From positions 296,616 through 360,615 of the forward strand of contig NZ_CACSJO010000002.1 of assembly GCF_902706195.1 (NCBI RefSeq): a DNA stretch of 64,000 bases, read 5' to 3'. Numbering within the stretch: position 1 is the first letter of the stretch; each line of letters opens with the position of its first letter. This document shows, piece by piece, positions 47,079-56,001 of this stretch. Under the pieces are notes generated by a model that worked only from the letters and a program-made list of their open reading frames with translations, was not told the origin of the DNA and searched no databases. The DNA comes from Novosphingobium sp. 18050. GTDB lineage: Bacteria; Pseudomonadota; Alphaproteobacteria; Sphingomonadales; Sphingomonadaceae. A program made the position numbers and the translations under genes.

Positions 47079-47740
47079 GCATGAATGAAGACCAGTTCGA
47101 AGCGGCGCAGCTCGCCGAGCTGACCGAACGGGCGCGCAAGCTCTTTTCAGGACCGGTGACGTTCCTGAAGAGCGCGCCTGAACTCAAGTTCCTGCCCGAT
47201 CCGATCGTCAACGAAGTGGCCTTCGCCGGCCGCTCGAACGTCGGCAAGTCCTCGCTGCTCAACGCGCTTGTCGGGCGCAAGGCGATCGCGCGCACCTCGG
47301 TAACGCCGGGGCGCACGCAGGAGCTGAACTTCTTCGACGTGGGTGAGCCGCTGCGCTTCCGCCTCGTTGACATGCCCGGCTACGGCTTCGCCAAGGCTCC
47401 GCCCAAGGTGGTGGAGACCTGGCGCCGCCTGGTGCGCGATTTCCTGCGCGGCCGCGTGGAACTGAAGCGCACCCTGGTGCTGATCGATTCGCGCCACGGC
47501 GTGAAGACGGTCGACCTCGAGATGATGAAGATGCTGGACGAGGCCGCCGTGGGCTACCGCATCGTCCTCACCAAGGCCGACAAGATCAAGGCCAGCGAAC
47601 TGGAAGCCGTGCACGCCGCCACGCTGGTCGAGGCGCGCAAGCATCCGGCGGCGTTCCCCGTGGTTCACATCACCAGCTCGGAAAAAGGTCTGGGGATCGA
47701 GGAACTGCGTGCCGCCGTGTTGGGCGACGCGGAACTCTAA
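47075..47740 (+). CDS. engB: Ribosome-biogenesis GTP-binding protein
   Basis: A YihA/EngB family GTPase of 221 residues: Walker A (G1) AGRSNVGKSSL, G2 T in RTSVTPGRTQ, G3 DMPGYG, G4 TKAD, and a C-terminal SSEKGLG (G5). It acts in 50S assembly. Start is either the GTG overlapping the yidC stop (47075) or the ATG six bases later. It closes the rpmH-rnpA-yidD-yidC-engB block. Confidence 0.96.
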   Translation: MSMNEDQFEAAQLAELTERARKLFSGPVTFLKSAPELKFLPDPIVNEVAFAGRSNVGKSSLLNALVGRKAIARTSVTPGRTQELNFFDVGEPLRFRLVDMPGYGFAKAPPKVVETWRRLVRDFLRGRVELKRTLVLIDSRHGVKTVDLEMMKMLDEAAVGYRIVLTKADKIKASELEAVHAATLVEARKHPAAFPVVHITSSEKGLGIEELRAAVLGDAEL

Positions 47741-47876
47741 GCCTGAAATTCGTGCATTTCCGCCGTTGCCACCAGAATGGCGACGACGGGAATGTGACGG
47801 TAATCCGCAGTCGTAGACGGCCCGAAACCAAGCCTTCACCTTGCTGCGTCCACACTTCTGGTGCCCTTCCGACTTT

Positions 47877-47893
47877 GTGACGATTGCGTGACG
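47877..47893. promoter_or_regulatory. Pho-box-like 11-bp direct repeat
   Basis: GTGACG occurs at 47877 and 47888, exactly one 11-bp period apart. On the minus strand this reads CGTCAC..CGTCAC, close to the tandem CTGTCAT repeats bound by PhoB. A third GTGACG is at 47794. The site lies about 62 bp upstream of the Nudix-DUF47 gene and is suggestive but not proven. Confidence 0.4.
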
Positions 47894-47954
47894 GGCGCGG
47901 CTCGCCTATGGGCCCCGCTCCACCAGCGCCAGGGATGAAAAGGAAATCTCGCCA

Positions 47955-49091
47955 ATGCGCCAGATTGCCGTTCTCCCCTACCGTACCCTCGGCAATGCCG
48001 TCGATGCGCCGATCCAAATCATGCTCATCACTTCGCGCGGCACCGGCCGCTGGGTGATCCCCAAGGGCGGGCTGATGAAGGGCATGGCGCCGCATACCGC
48101 CGCCTCGGTCGAGGCTGAGGAAGAAGCCGGTGTGCTGGGCGCGACCTGCCCGGTGCCACTGGGTTCCTATCGCTACCGCAAGCAGCGCAATTCAGGGGCC
48201 TCGGTCTGGGCCGACGTTGACGTCTATCCGTTTGCCGTAACCGACGAACTCGATACCTGGGATGAGCAGCACCAGCGCGAGCGCCGCTGGTTTCCGCTTG
48301 CCGAGGCCGCCCGCGCGGTGGACGAGGAAGATTTGCAGGCGCTCATCCGTTCCTTCGGCGCGCGCGAATTCCGCGCCGCCGCCAGTCCCGCGCGCATGTT
48401 CGGCGCAGTGGCCGATACCGTGGCCGAAAAGACAGGGGTCAATGCCATGTTCGCCTGGTTCCAGAAGCTCCTTCCCGAGCAGGGCAATTTTTTCGACCTG
48501 TTCGAAAAGCAGGCCGCGACTCTGGTCGCCGGCGCAGATGCGCTCGCCCGCCTTGCGCAAGGCGGTCCCGGCCGCGCCCAACACATCCGCGAGATCGAGG
48601 AGCGTGAGCACGACGCCGACGACATCACCCGCGAAGTGCTGCAGACGGTGCGTCGCAGCTTTCTGACCCCGTTCGACCGTTCCGCGATCACCGATCTCAT
48701 CAATACGATGGACGATGCCATCGACGAGATGCAGCAGACCGCCAACGCCTCGGACCTCTACGAGGTAATCGAGTTCGAGCCGGAAATGCGCGACATGGCG
48801 GCGATCATCGTCGACGCCGCGCGCCTCACTGCCGAAGCGATCCCGCTGCTGCGCAAGATTTCCGACAACGGCCACCGCCTGCACGAACTGACCGAGCGCC
48901 TGGTGCGCATGGAGGGCCATGCCGACGAGATCCATGCCGCCGGCCTCAAGCGCATCTTCCGCGAAGCGCAGGGCAAGGACGCGCTGTACTTCATCGTCCG
49001 GCAGGAAATGTTCAAGCGTCTTGAGCGCGTCGTCGACCGTTTCGAGGATCTCGCCAACGAGATCGACGGCCTGGTTATCGACCACTCCTGA
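47955..49091 (+). CDS. Nudix-DUF47 (PhoU-like) fusion protein
   Basis: One open frame of 378 residues. Residues 1-140 are a Nudix hydrolase: RWVIPKGGLMKGM then VEAEEEAGV, giving the Nudix box with catalytic Glu residues kept (R15 position is V, E7 position is M). WVIPKG is typical of diphosphoinositol-polyphosphate/diadenosine-polyphosphate hydrolases. Residues 165-378, starting MFAWFQKLLPEQGNFFDLFE, are a complete DUF47 domain, the usual partner of PiT transporters. An internal ATG at 48447 with AGGGG nine bases upstream could also give free DUF47. The PiT gene follows after 3 bp. Fusion partner and role are inferred. Confidence 0.85.
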   Translation: MRQIAVLPYRTLGNAVDAPIQIMLITSRGTGRWVIPKGGLMKGMAPHTAASVEAEEEAGVLGATCPVPLGSYRYRKQRNSGASVWADVDVYPFAVTDELDTWDEQHQRERRWFPLAEAARAVDEEDLQALIRSFGAREFRAAASPARMFGAVADTVAEKTGVNAMFAWFQKLLPEQGNFFDLFEKQAATLVAGADALARLAQGGPGRAQHIREIEEREHDADDITREVLQTVRRSFLTPFDRSAITDLINTMDDAIDEMQQTANASDLYEVIEFEPEMRDMAAIIVDAARLTAEAIPLLRKISDNGHRLHELTERLVRMEGHADEIHAAGLKRIFREAQGKDALYFIVRQEMFKRLERVVDRFEDLANEIDGLVIDHS

Positions 49092-49094
49092 TCG

Positions 49095-50096
49095 ATGGAC
49101 CACAGTCTTGCTTTGCCGCTGTTGTTCGGCCTTGTCGCGCTGGCGCTGGCGTTCGACTTCCTGAACGGCCTTCATGATGCCGCCAACGCGATCGCTACCG
49201 TTGTTGCGACGCGGCTGCTCTCGCCGGTGTTGGCGGTGCTGTTTGCGGCGGCCGGTAACTTCGCGGCCTACTGGATCATGGGCCTGCATGTCGCCGAGAC
49301 GGTGGGCAAGGGCATCATCAACGTCGACGCGGTGACCCCGGCCGTGGTCTTCGGTGCGCTGGTGGGCGCTATGTTCTGGAACGTGCTGACCTGGATCAAG
49401 GGCATTCCCTCCAGTTCCAGCCACGCGCTGATCGGCGGGCTCCTGGGCGCCGGGATCGCGCACGGCGGCTTCGCCGTCGTCGAAAGCTCGGGCACGGTGA
49501 AGACGATTGCGGCGATCTTCGTGTCGCCTGTCCTCGGTTTTTTCATCGCCATGTTTCTGATGCTGGTGACGAGTTGGCTGTTCAAAGGCGTCTCGCCGCG
49601 CCGGTCGAACAGCGCGTTCAAGGGGCTGCACCTCATCTCCAGCGCTGCCTATTCGATCAGCCACGGCGGCAACGATGCGCAGAAGACGATGGGTATCATC
49701 GCTGTGCTGCTCTATTCCACCGGGCACATGTCGGGTGAGTTCCATGTGCCCGAATGGGTCGTGCTGTCCTGCTACGCGGCGATTTCACTGGGTACACTGT
49801 CGGGCGGGTGGAAGATCATCAAGACGATGGGCTCCAAGCTCACCAAGCTCAACCACCACTCGGGATTCTGTGCCTCCTCCGCCGGCTCGATCGTGGTGTT
49901 CGGCGCCAGCGCGCTGGGCATCCCGGTTTCGACCACTCATGCGATCACCGGCTCGATCGTCGGCACCGGCGCTGCCCGCCGGGCCAGCGCCGTGCGCTGG
50001 TCGGTGGCTAGCCGGGTGATCGTGGCCTGGTTCATCACCATCCCTGCCAGCGCCGCTGTGGGCGCGCTGTTCTATACGATAACGCGGGCCTTCTAA
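49095..50096 (+). CDS. PiT-family inorganic phosphate transporter
   Basis: A 333-residue low-affinity phosphate symporter. Family signatures: FDFLNGLHDAANAIATVVATR near the N-terminus (in parts, LNGLHDAANAIAT), the central SISHGGNDAQKTMGI, and VSTTHAITGSIVG near the C-terminus. About ten hydrophobic helices are predicted. It follows the Nudix-DUF47 gene after three bases, so the two are almost certainly co-translated and functionally paired. There is no second pit or pst system in this window. Confidence 0.95.
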   Translation: MDHSLALPLLFGLVALALAFDFLNGLHDAANAIATVVATRLLSPVLAVLFAAAGNFAAYWIMGLHVAETVGKGIINVDAVTPAVVFGALVGAMFWNVLTWIKGIPSSSSHALIGGLLGAGIAHGGFAVVESSGTVKTIAAIFVSPVLGFFIAMFLMLVTSWLFKGVSPRRSNSAFKGLHLISSAAYSISHGGNDAQKTMGIIAVLLYSTGHMSGEFHVPEWVVLSCYAAISLGTLSGGWKIIKTMGSKLTKLNHHSGFCASSAGSIVVFGASALGIPVSTTHAITGSIVGTGAARRASAVRWSVASRVIVAWFITIPASAAVGALFYTITRAF

Positions 50097-50202
50097 AACG
50101 CTCGCTTCGGCCGAGCTTGTGGAACCCATGGGCCCGTTGCGCCTCGACACACCGCGCCCCAGCCACTAGGCACCGCATTCCCCACACAGGAATGCGCTCG
50201 CT

Positions 50203-50868
50203 GTGAAGCTTATCATCGGCAACAAGAACTATTCCAGCTGGTCCCTGCGCGGCTGGCTGGCATGCAGGCAATCGGGCCTGCACTTCGACGAACTGACGGT
50301 TCCGCTGTTCGGCGAGGAATGGGAGGCGCTCAAGCGCGATTCCGACGATCTTGCTCCCAGTCACGGCAAAGTGCCTATCCTTTGGGACGGCGACGCCGTG
50401 GTGTGGGACAGCCTCGCCATCGTCGACTACCTTGCCGACAAGGTCGGGCGCGACCGCTTTTGGCCCAAGGCCGACGATGCCCGCGCGATGGCGCGCTCCA
50501 TGGTGGCGGAAATGCATTCCAGCTACCTCGCGCTGCGCCGTTCCTGCCCGATGAACATCCGTGCCCGCGTGGAACTTCCCGGCATCGACGAGGAAACGCG
50601 CGGCGACATCGTGCGCATCCTGACGCTCTGGGCCGAGGCGCGGGCGCGCTTCGGCAAGGGCGGCCCTTTCCTGTTCGGCACGTTCGGCGCGGCCGACGTG
50701 TTCTATGCGCCGGTGGTCAGCCGCTTTCTCACCTACGGCATCGGCGTACCGGGCTTTGCGCAGGCCTATATGCAGGCGGTGTGGGAGCACGAATGGATGC
50801 AGGCCTGGATCACCGCTGCCGAGGCGGAGAACTGGGTCATCGAGCAGTACGAAAACCCGGTGACCTGA
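50203..50868 (+). CDS. Glutathione S-transferase-family protein
   Basis: A 221-residue GST-like protein with N-terminal thioredoxin fold LIIGNKNYSSWSLRGWLA, GKVPILWDGDAVVWDSLAI (the cis-Pro and G-site), and a helical C-terminal domain. It begins at GTG. The substrate is unknown. The S1/P1 nuclease gene overlaps its stop (TGATG), so the two are coupled. Confidence 0.82.
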   Translation: MKLIIGNKNYSSWSLRGWLACRQSGLHFDELTVPLFGEEWEALKRDSDDLAPSHGKVPILWDGDAVVWDSLAIVDYLADKVGRDRFWPKADDARAMARSMVAEMHSSYLALRRSCPMNIRARVELPGIDEETRGDIVRILTLWAEARARFGKGGPFLFGTFGAADVFYAPVVSRFLTYGIGVPGFAQAYMQAVWEHEWMQAWITAAEAENWVIEQYENPVT

Positions 50869-51722
50869 TGCGTAAGATTCTGACGATCCTGGCCGCGCTG
50901 TCGGCCGCTCTTTCCATGGGGCTCTCGGTCCCGGCGATGGCATGGGGCGCCCTTGGTCACCGTACCGTTGGTGCGATCGCCATGGCCAACGTGAAGCCCG
51001 GCACCCGCGCCGCGATCACGCAACTGCTGCGGCATCAGGGCGAAATCGACACGCCCAAATGCTCGATGCGCACGATCGAGGACGCGGCGACTTGGCCCGA
51101 CTGCATCAAGAGCGAGCAATGGCGCTGGGCCTATGCCAATTCCTGGCATTACCATGACCAGCCCATCTGCGGCACTTTCGACCTCAAGGCCCACTGCCGC
51201 GACGGCATGTGCGCGACCGCCCAGATTCAGCGCGATGCGCGGCTGCTGGCCGACCGCAAGCTGGCGCCCGTGCTGCGGCTTGAGGCGCTGTCATTCCTGG
51301 TCCATTTCGTGGGTGATATTCATCAGCCGCTCCACGTCGGCGAGAACGACGATATGGGCGGCAACGCGGTCAAGGCCGACTACGGCGAGGCGCCGGGCCG
51401 CAACCTGCATTCGATCTGGGACGGCTTGCTGGCCGAGCGCGCGATCACTTCCGCCCCGACGCTGGTGCGCCGCTACAGCGCTGCGGAGAAGGCCAGTCTC
51501 GCCACCGGCACGCTAGAGGATTGGGAGCGCGAAAGCTGGCAGATCAGCCGCGATTTCCTCTACCCGCTGGCTTTCGGCGGCAAGCTGCCCTGTGACGTCA
51601 AGGAGCCGCAGAAGATCGTCTGGAGCAACGAGGCGATCGAGCAGGCCATTCCCGTCATCGACGAACGCATCGAGCGGGCCGGCCTGAGGCTCGCCAAAAT
51701 GCTCGATGCAGCGCTGGGCTGA
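50868..51722 (+). CDS. S1/P1-type zinc nuclease, secreted
   Basis: A 284-residue protein with signal peptide (cleavage after SVPAMA) leaving Trp1 of the mature enzyme, WGALGHRTV, whose N-terminal Trp is a zinc ligand in S1/P1 nucleases. Other ligands appear in IEDAATWPDC (Asp), SWHYHD (His), and VHFVGDIHQPLH (His, Asp, His), then NLHSIWD. It probably degrades single-stranded DNA/RNA in the periplasm or outside the cell. The start codon overlaps the GST stop. Confidence 0.92.
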   Translation: MRKILTILAALSAALSMGLSVPAMAWGALGHRTVGAIAMANVKPGTRAAITQLLRHQGEIDTPKCSMRTIEDAATWPDCIKSEQWRWAYANSWHYHDQPICGTFDLKAHCRDGMCATAQIQRDARLLADRKLAPVLRLEALSFLVHFVGDIHQPLHVGENDDMGGNAVKADYGEAPGRNLHSIWDGLLAERAITSAPTLVRRYSAAEKASLATGTLEDWERESWQISRDFLYPLAFGGKLPCDVKEPQKIVWSNEAIEQAIPVIDERIERAGLRLAKMLDAALG

Positions 51723-51754
51723 AGCCTCGACCTCTAGCGGGACATCAGCCGACC

Positions 51755-52663
51755 ATGCCCGAATCCCGCTCTACCACGCGTGCGTTCCTGCTGCTGGGCC
51801 TGGTCATGCTATTCTGGGCGGGCAATTCGATCACCGGCCGGGCAGTGCGAGGCGATATTCCGCCCTTCACGCTGGCCTTCGGGCGCTGGCTGATCGCGGT
51901 TGCGGTACTGGCCCCGTTCGCAGCGCGCCGGCTCTGGGCCGAGCGGGCCGAGGCCTTGGCCGGCTGGCGCTGGATTCTGGCGCTCGGGTTCCTCGGTATT
52001 GTGTGCTTCAACGCCTTCATCTACTCGGGCCTGCGCCATACCAGCGCAGCCAATGCGTTGCTGCTGCAGGCTTCGATCCCGGCATTGGTGCTGGTGCTGG
52101 ACCGGGTGATATTCGGCGGACGGGCCGGGGCGCTGCATATCGCCGGCGTTGCCGCCTCGACGCTGGGCGTTGTCGGGATTGTCTTCAGGGGTGACGTCTC
52201 GGCGCTGACCACGCTGCGCCTCGGCATGGGCGATGCGCTGATCCTGTGCGGTGTCGTGGTCTGGGCGCTCTACACCGTGCTGCTGCGCAAGAAGCCGGCG
52301 ATCTCGTCTGCCAGCTTCCTGCTGCTGGTCTTCATGCTCGGCGCGCTGGCCATGGCGCCGCTTGCCGGGTGGGAGTGGGCAGAGGGGCTTCACGTAGCCT
52401 GGAGCCCGAAGGTGCTGGCCGCCTTTGCCTATGTGGGCGTGTTTCCCTCGGTGCTCGCCTATTTCATTTACAACGCTGCGACGGCGCAGCTTGGCGCAGC
52501 GCGCGCGGGACAGGCGATAACTCTGATGCCGCTGTTCGGTGCGCTGCTCTCCGCCCTGCTGCTGGGGGAGAAGCTTGAGCGCTATCACCTCGTCGGCATG
52601 GCGCTGATCCTCGCGGGGATCGTGCTGTCGGCTTTGGCGCTGACGAGGCGCCGCCGGACCTAG
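51755..52663 (+). CDS. DMT-superfamily (EamA) transporter
   Basis: A 302-residue protein with two EamA repeats and ten predicted helices; FWAGNSITGRAVRGDIPPFTLAFGRW is the typical first-repeat motif (in parts, AGNSITGRAVRG), and the second repeat carries SVLAYFIYNAA and LLLGEKLERYHLVGMALI. Such proteins export amino acids or metabolites. No substrate can be given. The final 4 nt overlap the convergent SDR gene. Confidence 0.87.
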   Translation: MPESRSTTRAFLLLGLVMLFWAGNSITGRAVRGDIPPFTLAFGRWLIAVAVLAPFAARRLWAERAEALAGWRWILALGFLGIVCFNAFIYSGLRHTSAANALLLQASIPALVLVLDRVIFGGRAGALHIAGVAASTLGVVGIVFRGDVSALTTLRLGMGDALILCGVVVWALYTVLLRKKPAISSASFLLLVFMLGALAMAPLAGWEWAEGLHVAWSPKVLAAFAYVGVFPSVLAYFIYNAATAQLGAARAGQAITLMPLFGALLSALLLGEKLERYHLVGMALILAGIVLSALALTRRRRT

Positions 52664-53436
52664 CCTCGCTTTCTCATGCCCTCGGCCATGGCGGTGAGGG
52701 CTTCACGCCGGGGCTGGGCGCGCAAGGCTTCGAACATCTGGCGGTAGTGGGCGTGAGGGACGAACGTCGGTCCTTGGCGCATGTTCCCCAAAGCCAGATT
52801 CGCCACCTCGGCGGCGCTTTGCAGATGGGAGATGCCTTCCATCCCGGCGGTCGCTTCCGATTCGGTGGCGCCGGGGCACAGGGTCAGCACGTCGATGCCG
52901 GTGCCCTGCATTTCGCCCCAGAGCGCTTCGCCCAGTGCCACCACCAGCGCCTTGGAGGCGGAGTAGGCGGCGGAATAGGGGCAACCGATCAGGCCTTCGA
53001 CCGAAGCGGTGAATACGATCCCGCCGCGAGACCGCGCCTTGAGGCGGGGGATCATTCCATGAGCAAGCTGCATCGGGGCATGGCAGTTGACCGTCAGCAT
53101 CCGCGCCATGGCGGCGGCATCGGTGTCCTCGAAGGCACCTTTGACGTTGAAGCCGGCGTTGCTGACGACAAGGCCGACGTCGGTTCCTTGCGTCGCTTCC
53201 AGAATTCGCGCGGGGGCGTCCGGGTCGGCAAGGTCGCAGCCGATCACCGTGGTGCGGACCGCATGGGAGGAGAGCAGCCGTTCGGCCAGAGCATCGAGAC
53301 GATCGGTGCGGCGCGCCGTCAGCACGAGGTCGAAGCCGCGCTCCGCCAGTTCCTCGGCGAAGGCGAGGCCGATGCCCGAGGAGGCGCCCGTCACCAGGGC
53401 GATCGGGCCATAGGTTTCGCGGAATTGATCGGGCAT
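52660..53436 (-). CDS. Short-chain dehydrogenase/reductase (SDR) family oxidoreductase
   Basis: A 258-residue classical SDR. Cofactor motif TGASSGIG near residue 16, NAG near residue 94 (VSNAGFNVKG), catalytic Ser in FTASVEG, and YxxxK in YSAAYSASK. LTLCPGATES follows. The dinucleotide (NAD or NADP) and substrate are not determinable; ARRTDR after the second beta strand favours NADP. It is convergent with the DMT transporter gene. Confidence 0.87.
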   Translation of the reverse strand: MPDQFRETYGPIALVTGASSGIGLAFAEELAERGFDLVLTARRTDRLDALAERLLSSHAVRTTVIGCDLADPDAPARILEATQGTDVGLVVSNAGFNVKGAFEDTDAAAMARMLTVNCHAPMQLAHGMIPRLKARSRGGIVFTASVEGLIGCPYSAAYSASKALVVALGEALWGEMQGTGIDVLTLCPGATESEATAGMEGISHLQSAAEVANLALGNMRQGPTFVPHAHYRQMFEALRAQPRREALTAMAEGMRKRG

Positions 53437-53527
53437 CGTCGTCTCCTGCTCTCGTGGGCTGGAGATGAGCAATGCCCGATCCGATTGTCCAGACGCGCCG
53501 GGGCAAGATCGCCCGGACGCGCGCCGA

Positions 53528-54892
53528 TCAGAAGGCGGTGAGGAACAGTCCGGCGAGCGCGGCGCTCATGAGGTTGGAGAGGCTGCCCGCCGCCAGCGCG
53601 CGGATGCCCAGGCGGGCGATGATCGGGCGCTGGTTGGGGGCAAGCCCGCCCGTCACCGCCATCTGGATCGCGATCGACGAGAAGTTGGCGAAGCCGCAGA
53701 GCGCGAAGGTCACTACGGCGACGGTGCGCGGGCTGAGGGCGCCGTCCTTGCCCAGTTCGATGAACGAGACAAATTCGTTGAGGACGATCTTGGTGCCGAA
53801 CAGGCCGCCGGCATGGAGTGCTTCGGTCCAGTCCGGCGTCGCCAGCAGATAGAAGATCGGGGCGAAGATATAGCCCAGCAGTCCCTGGAAGGTGACACCG
53901 TCGAACCCGAAAAGCCCTGCGAACCAGCCGACGAAACCGTTTGCCAGTGCGATCAGAGCCACGAAGGCGAGGACCATCGCGCCGACTGCGACCGCTAGCT
54001 TCACGCCGGTCTGGGCGCCTTGCGAGGCGGCCATGATGATGTTGGCGGGCTGTTCTTCTTCGTGATCGACGGTTGCCGGTTCGTCGACATGGACGCCGGG
54101 CTGGTGGGTCACGTCGGCGCGGTTGAGCGCGGCCGCGACCATACCGGCGGGCGGGTTCATGCCTTCGTGGATATCCACGCCGTCAATCGCGAGGCCGGGG
54201 CGGGGATCGGGCATGATCATCTTGGCCATGAATATGCCGCCCGGCGCAGACATGAAGGCAGCGGCGACGAGATAGTCGATACGGATGCCCATCGATGCAT
54301 AGGCGGCCAGGATGGTCCCGGCCACGCCCGCAAGGCCCACCGTCATCACGCAGAACAGCTGCGAGGGGTTGAGCGCGGCGAGATAAGGGCGGATCACCAA
54401 GGGTGCTTCGCTTTGCCCGACGAAGATGTTCGAGGCCGCGCATAGGCTTTCTACCTTGCTGATCCCCGTCACCTTCTCAAGCGCACCGCCGAGCCAGCGG
54501 ACGACCAGCGGCATGATCTTGAGATAGTAGAGGATCGAGATCAGCGAGGCGAAGAAGATGATGACCGGCAGCGCCGAGATGGCGAAGCTTTGGCCGCCGA
54601 TCTCCGGCGAGGCCAAGGGGCCGAACAGGAAATCGATGCCGGCATGGGCATAGCCGAGCAGGCTTTCCACGCCGCTGGCGGCGCCCTGCAGCATCCTGTT
54701 GCCTAGCGGCACATAGAGCACCAGCGCGGCAAGACCGGCCTGAAGGGCGAATGCCGCCCCGACCACGCGCAGGCGGATCGCCTTGCGGTCGGTCGAAAGC
54801 AGGAAGGCTGCCGCCATGATGAGAACAATGCCGATCAGGCTGTAGGCGACGTGCATTGAGGCGGGTGGCTCCGGGGAAACGTTTGGCGACAA
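53528..54892 (-). CDS. Concentrative nucleoside transporter (CNT/NupC-like)
   Basis: A 454-residue transporter with eight or more hydrophobic helices. Family motifs include GVESLLGYAHAGIDFLFG near residue 76, the conserved NIFVGQSEAPLVIRPYL and APGGIFMAKMIMPDP, and LNEFVSF in the second half. It would import nucleosides with H+ or Na+. A Glu/Asp-rich loop (around 255-285) is unusually acidic. The first ATG is used; another lies 12 codons in. Confidence 0.88.
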   Translation of the reverse strand: MSPNVSPEPPASMHVAYSLIGIVLIMAAAFLLSTDRKAIRLRVVGAAFALQAGLAALVLYVPLGNRMLQGAASGVESLLGYAHAGIDFLFGPLASPEIGGQSFAISALPVIIFFASLISILYYLKIMPLVVRWLGGALEKVTGISKVESLCAASNIFVGQSEAPLVIRPYLAALNPSQLFCVMTVGLAGVAGTILAAYASMGIRIDYLVAAAFMSAPGGIFMAKMIMPDPRPGLAIDGVDIHEGMNPPAGMVAAALNRADVTHQPGVHVDEPATVDHEEEQPANIIMAASQGAQTGVKLAVAVGAMVLAFVALIALANGFVGWFAGLFGFDGVTFQGLLGYIFAPIFYLLATPDWTEALHAGGLFGTKIVLNEFVSFIELGKDGALSPRTVAVVTFALCGFANFSSIAIQMAVTGGLAPNQRPIIARLGIRALAAGSLSNLMSAALAGLFLTAF

Positions 54893-55232
54893 GCGATCGA
54901 CCCTACTGGCGCAGGCGCGGCGCGGCTAGAGCCTTTTCAAGGCTGGGCAAAACTGGTGCAAAGGGCGCGCAGGTTTGCACGGTCGACATAAGTCGGTGGG
55001 AAGGGGCCGCTTTCAGGAGGCCAAAACGTGCGGCCTAATGGCAAGATGAGTCGACAGCCGTCACGTTCGAGCCGTATTTGCAAATGACTGCCAGCCACCG
55101 GCGACAGGTGAAAACGGCAGGTCTCTTGTCCCCCACTCCCAGCCATCTGCGGCTCGACGAATCGCGTGTTTCAGGCCCCGTTCGAATTTGTCCCGCGCCA
55201 CCTAGTGCAATCGTCCACCACGCATTAAGAGC
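54893..55232. other. 340-bp gene-free region between nucleoside and queuosine-precursor transporters
   Basis: Divergent leader region. It holds a 7-bp dyad GTGCAAA/TTTGCAC (54956-54980), a 10-bp palindrome ATTTGCAAAT (55076-55085) and several small stems. I looked for a preQ1-I aptamer in front of the queuosine-precursor transporter and did not recognise one. Length and structure leave room for a long 5' UTR. Confidence 0.4.
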
Positions 55233-55889
55233 ATGGCGATGAATCGCCCCGCGCCCGTCATCACCCGCTCGCTCTTCGTCTTCTCGCTGCTCTATGGAGG
55301 CCTCGTCGTATTGGCGGGCGTGCTGGGGACCAAGCTCGCATCGCTCGGCAACTGGCCGGTGCTGGGCGACCTTGCGGTGGAATCGGGCATCTTCGCGTTC
55401 CTGCTGCTGGTCGTGCTGTCGAGCGCAGTGGCCGAGCTGCACGGCAAGGACACGGCCAACCGGCTGGTGCGCTACGGCTTCATCCCGCTGATCGTCTCGA
55501 TGCTGCTGCTGACCTTCGTGATCCATGTCGTTCCGCCTGCGGCATTCTGGGGGGATCAGGAGGCCTATGCCCGCTTGCTGGGGCAGGGCGCGCGGATGCA
55601 GTTCGCCGGGTTGATTTCCTACGGTGTGTCGCAGACGCTCAACGTGTACCTGTTCGCGCGGATGTCCGAAGGCAAAGGCCGTCTGCTACTGGTGCGCGCA
55701 TGGGTCGCCTCGATGCTGTCGCAGGTGATCGATACGGTGCTGTTCATCACCATTTCCTTCGTCGGCACCGGCCTGCCGCTGCTCTCGATCATGGAAGGCC
55801 AGATCATCTCGAAGCTGGTGCTTTCGACGATCATGGTGCCGCCGTTCATCTGGTTCTTCGTGAAGCTGGGCCGCAAGCTGGACGCCTGA
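55233..55889 (+). CDS. Queuosine precursor transporter (YhhQ/QPTR family)
   Basis: A 218-residue inner-membrane protein with six predicted helices; the family features are GTKLASLG near the N-terminus, [22 protein letters not shown], and [18 protein letters not shown], typical of proteins that import preQ0/preQ1. Queuosine modifies GUN-decoding tRNAs. Two ATGs (55233 and 55239) are possible starts. No que biosynthesis genes are nearby, consistent with salvage but not proof of it. Confidence 0.87.
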   Translation: MAMNRPAPVITRSLFVFSLLYGGLVVLAGVLGTKLASLGNWPVLGDLAVESGIFAFLLLVVLSSAVAELHGKDTANRLVRYGFIPLIVSMLLLTFVIHVVPPAAFWGDQEAYARLLGQGARMQFAGLISYGVSQTLNVYLFARMSEGKGRLLLVRAWVASMLSQVIDTVLFITISFVGTGLPLLSIMEGQIISKLVLSTIMVPPFIWFFVKLGRKLDA

Positions 55890-56001
55890 CGCCTTCGCTT
55901 CGAGAATGGGCGTTCCACCATTCTCGGGCACCGGCCTTGTCGCGAGAAATAATCGCGCAAAACGGGTTCAAAAATGCGCGTACCCGGCTAAAGCGCATCG
56001 C

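Noticed and set aside
54893..55232. A preQ1-I riboswitch in front of the queuosine-precursor transporter
   Set aside because: The short hairpin with A-rich tail and C-rich loop typical of that aptamer is not present.
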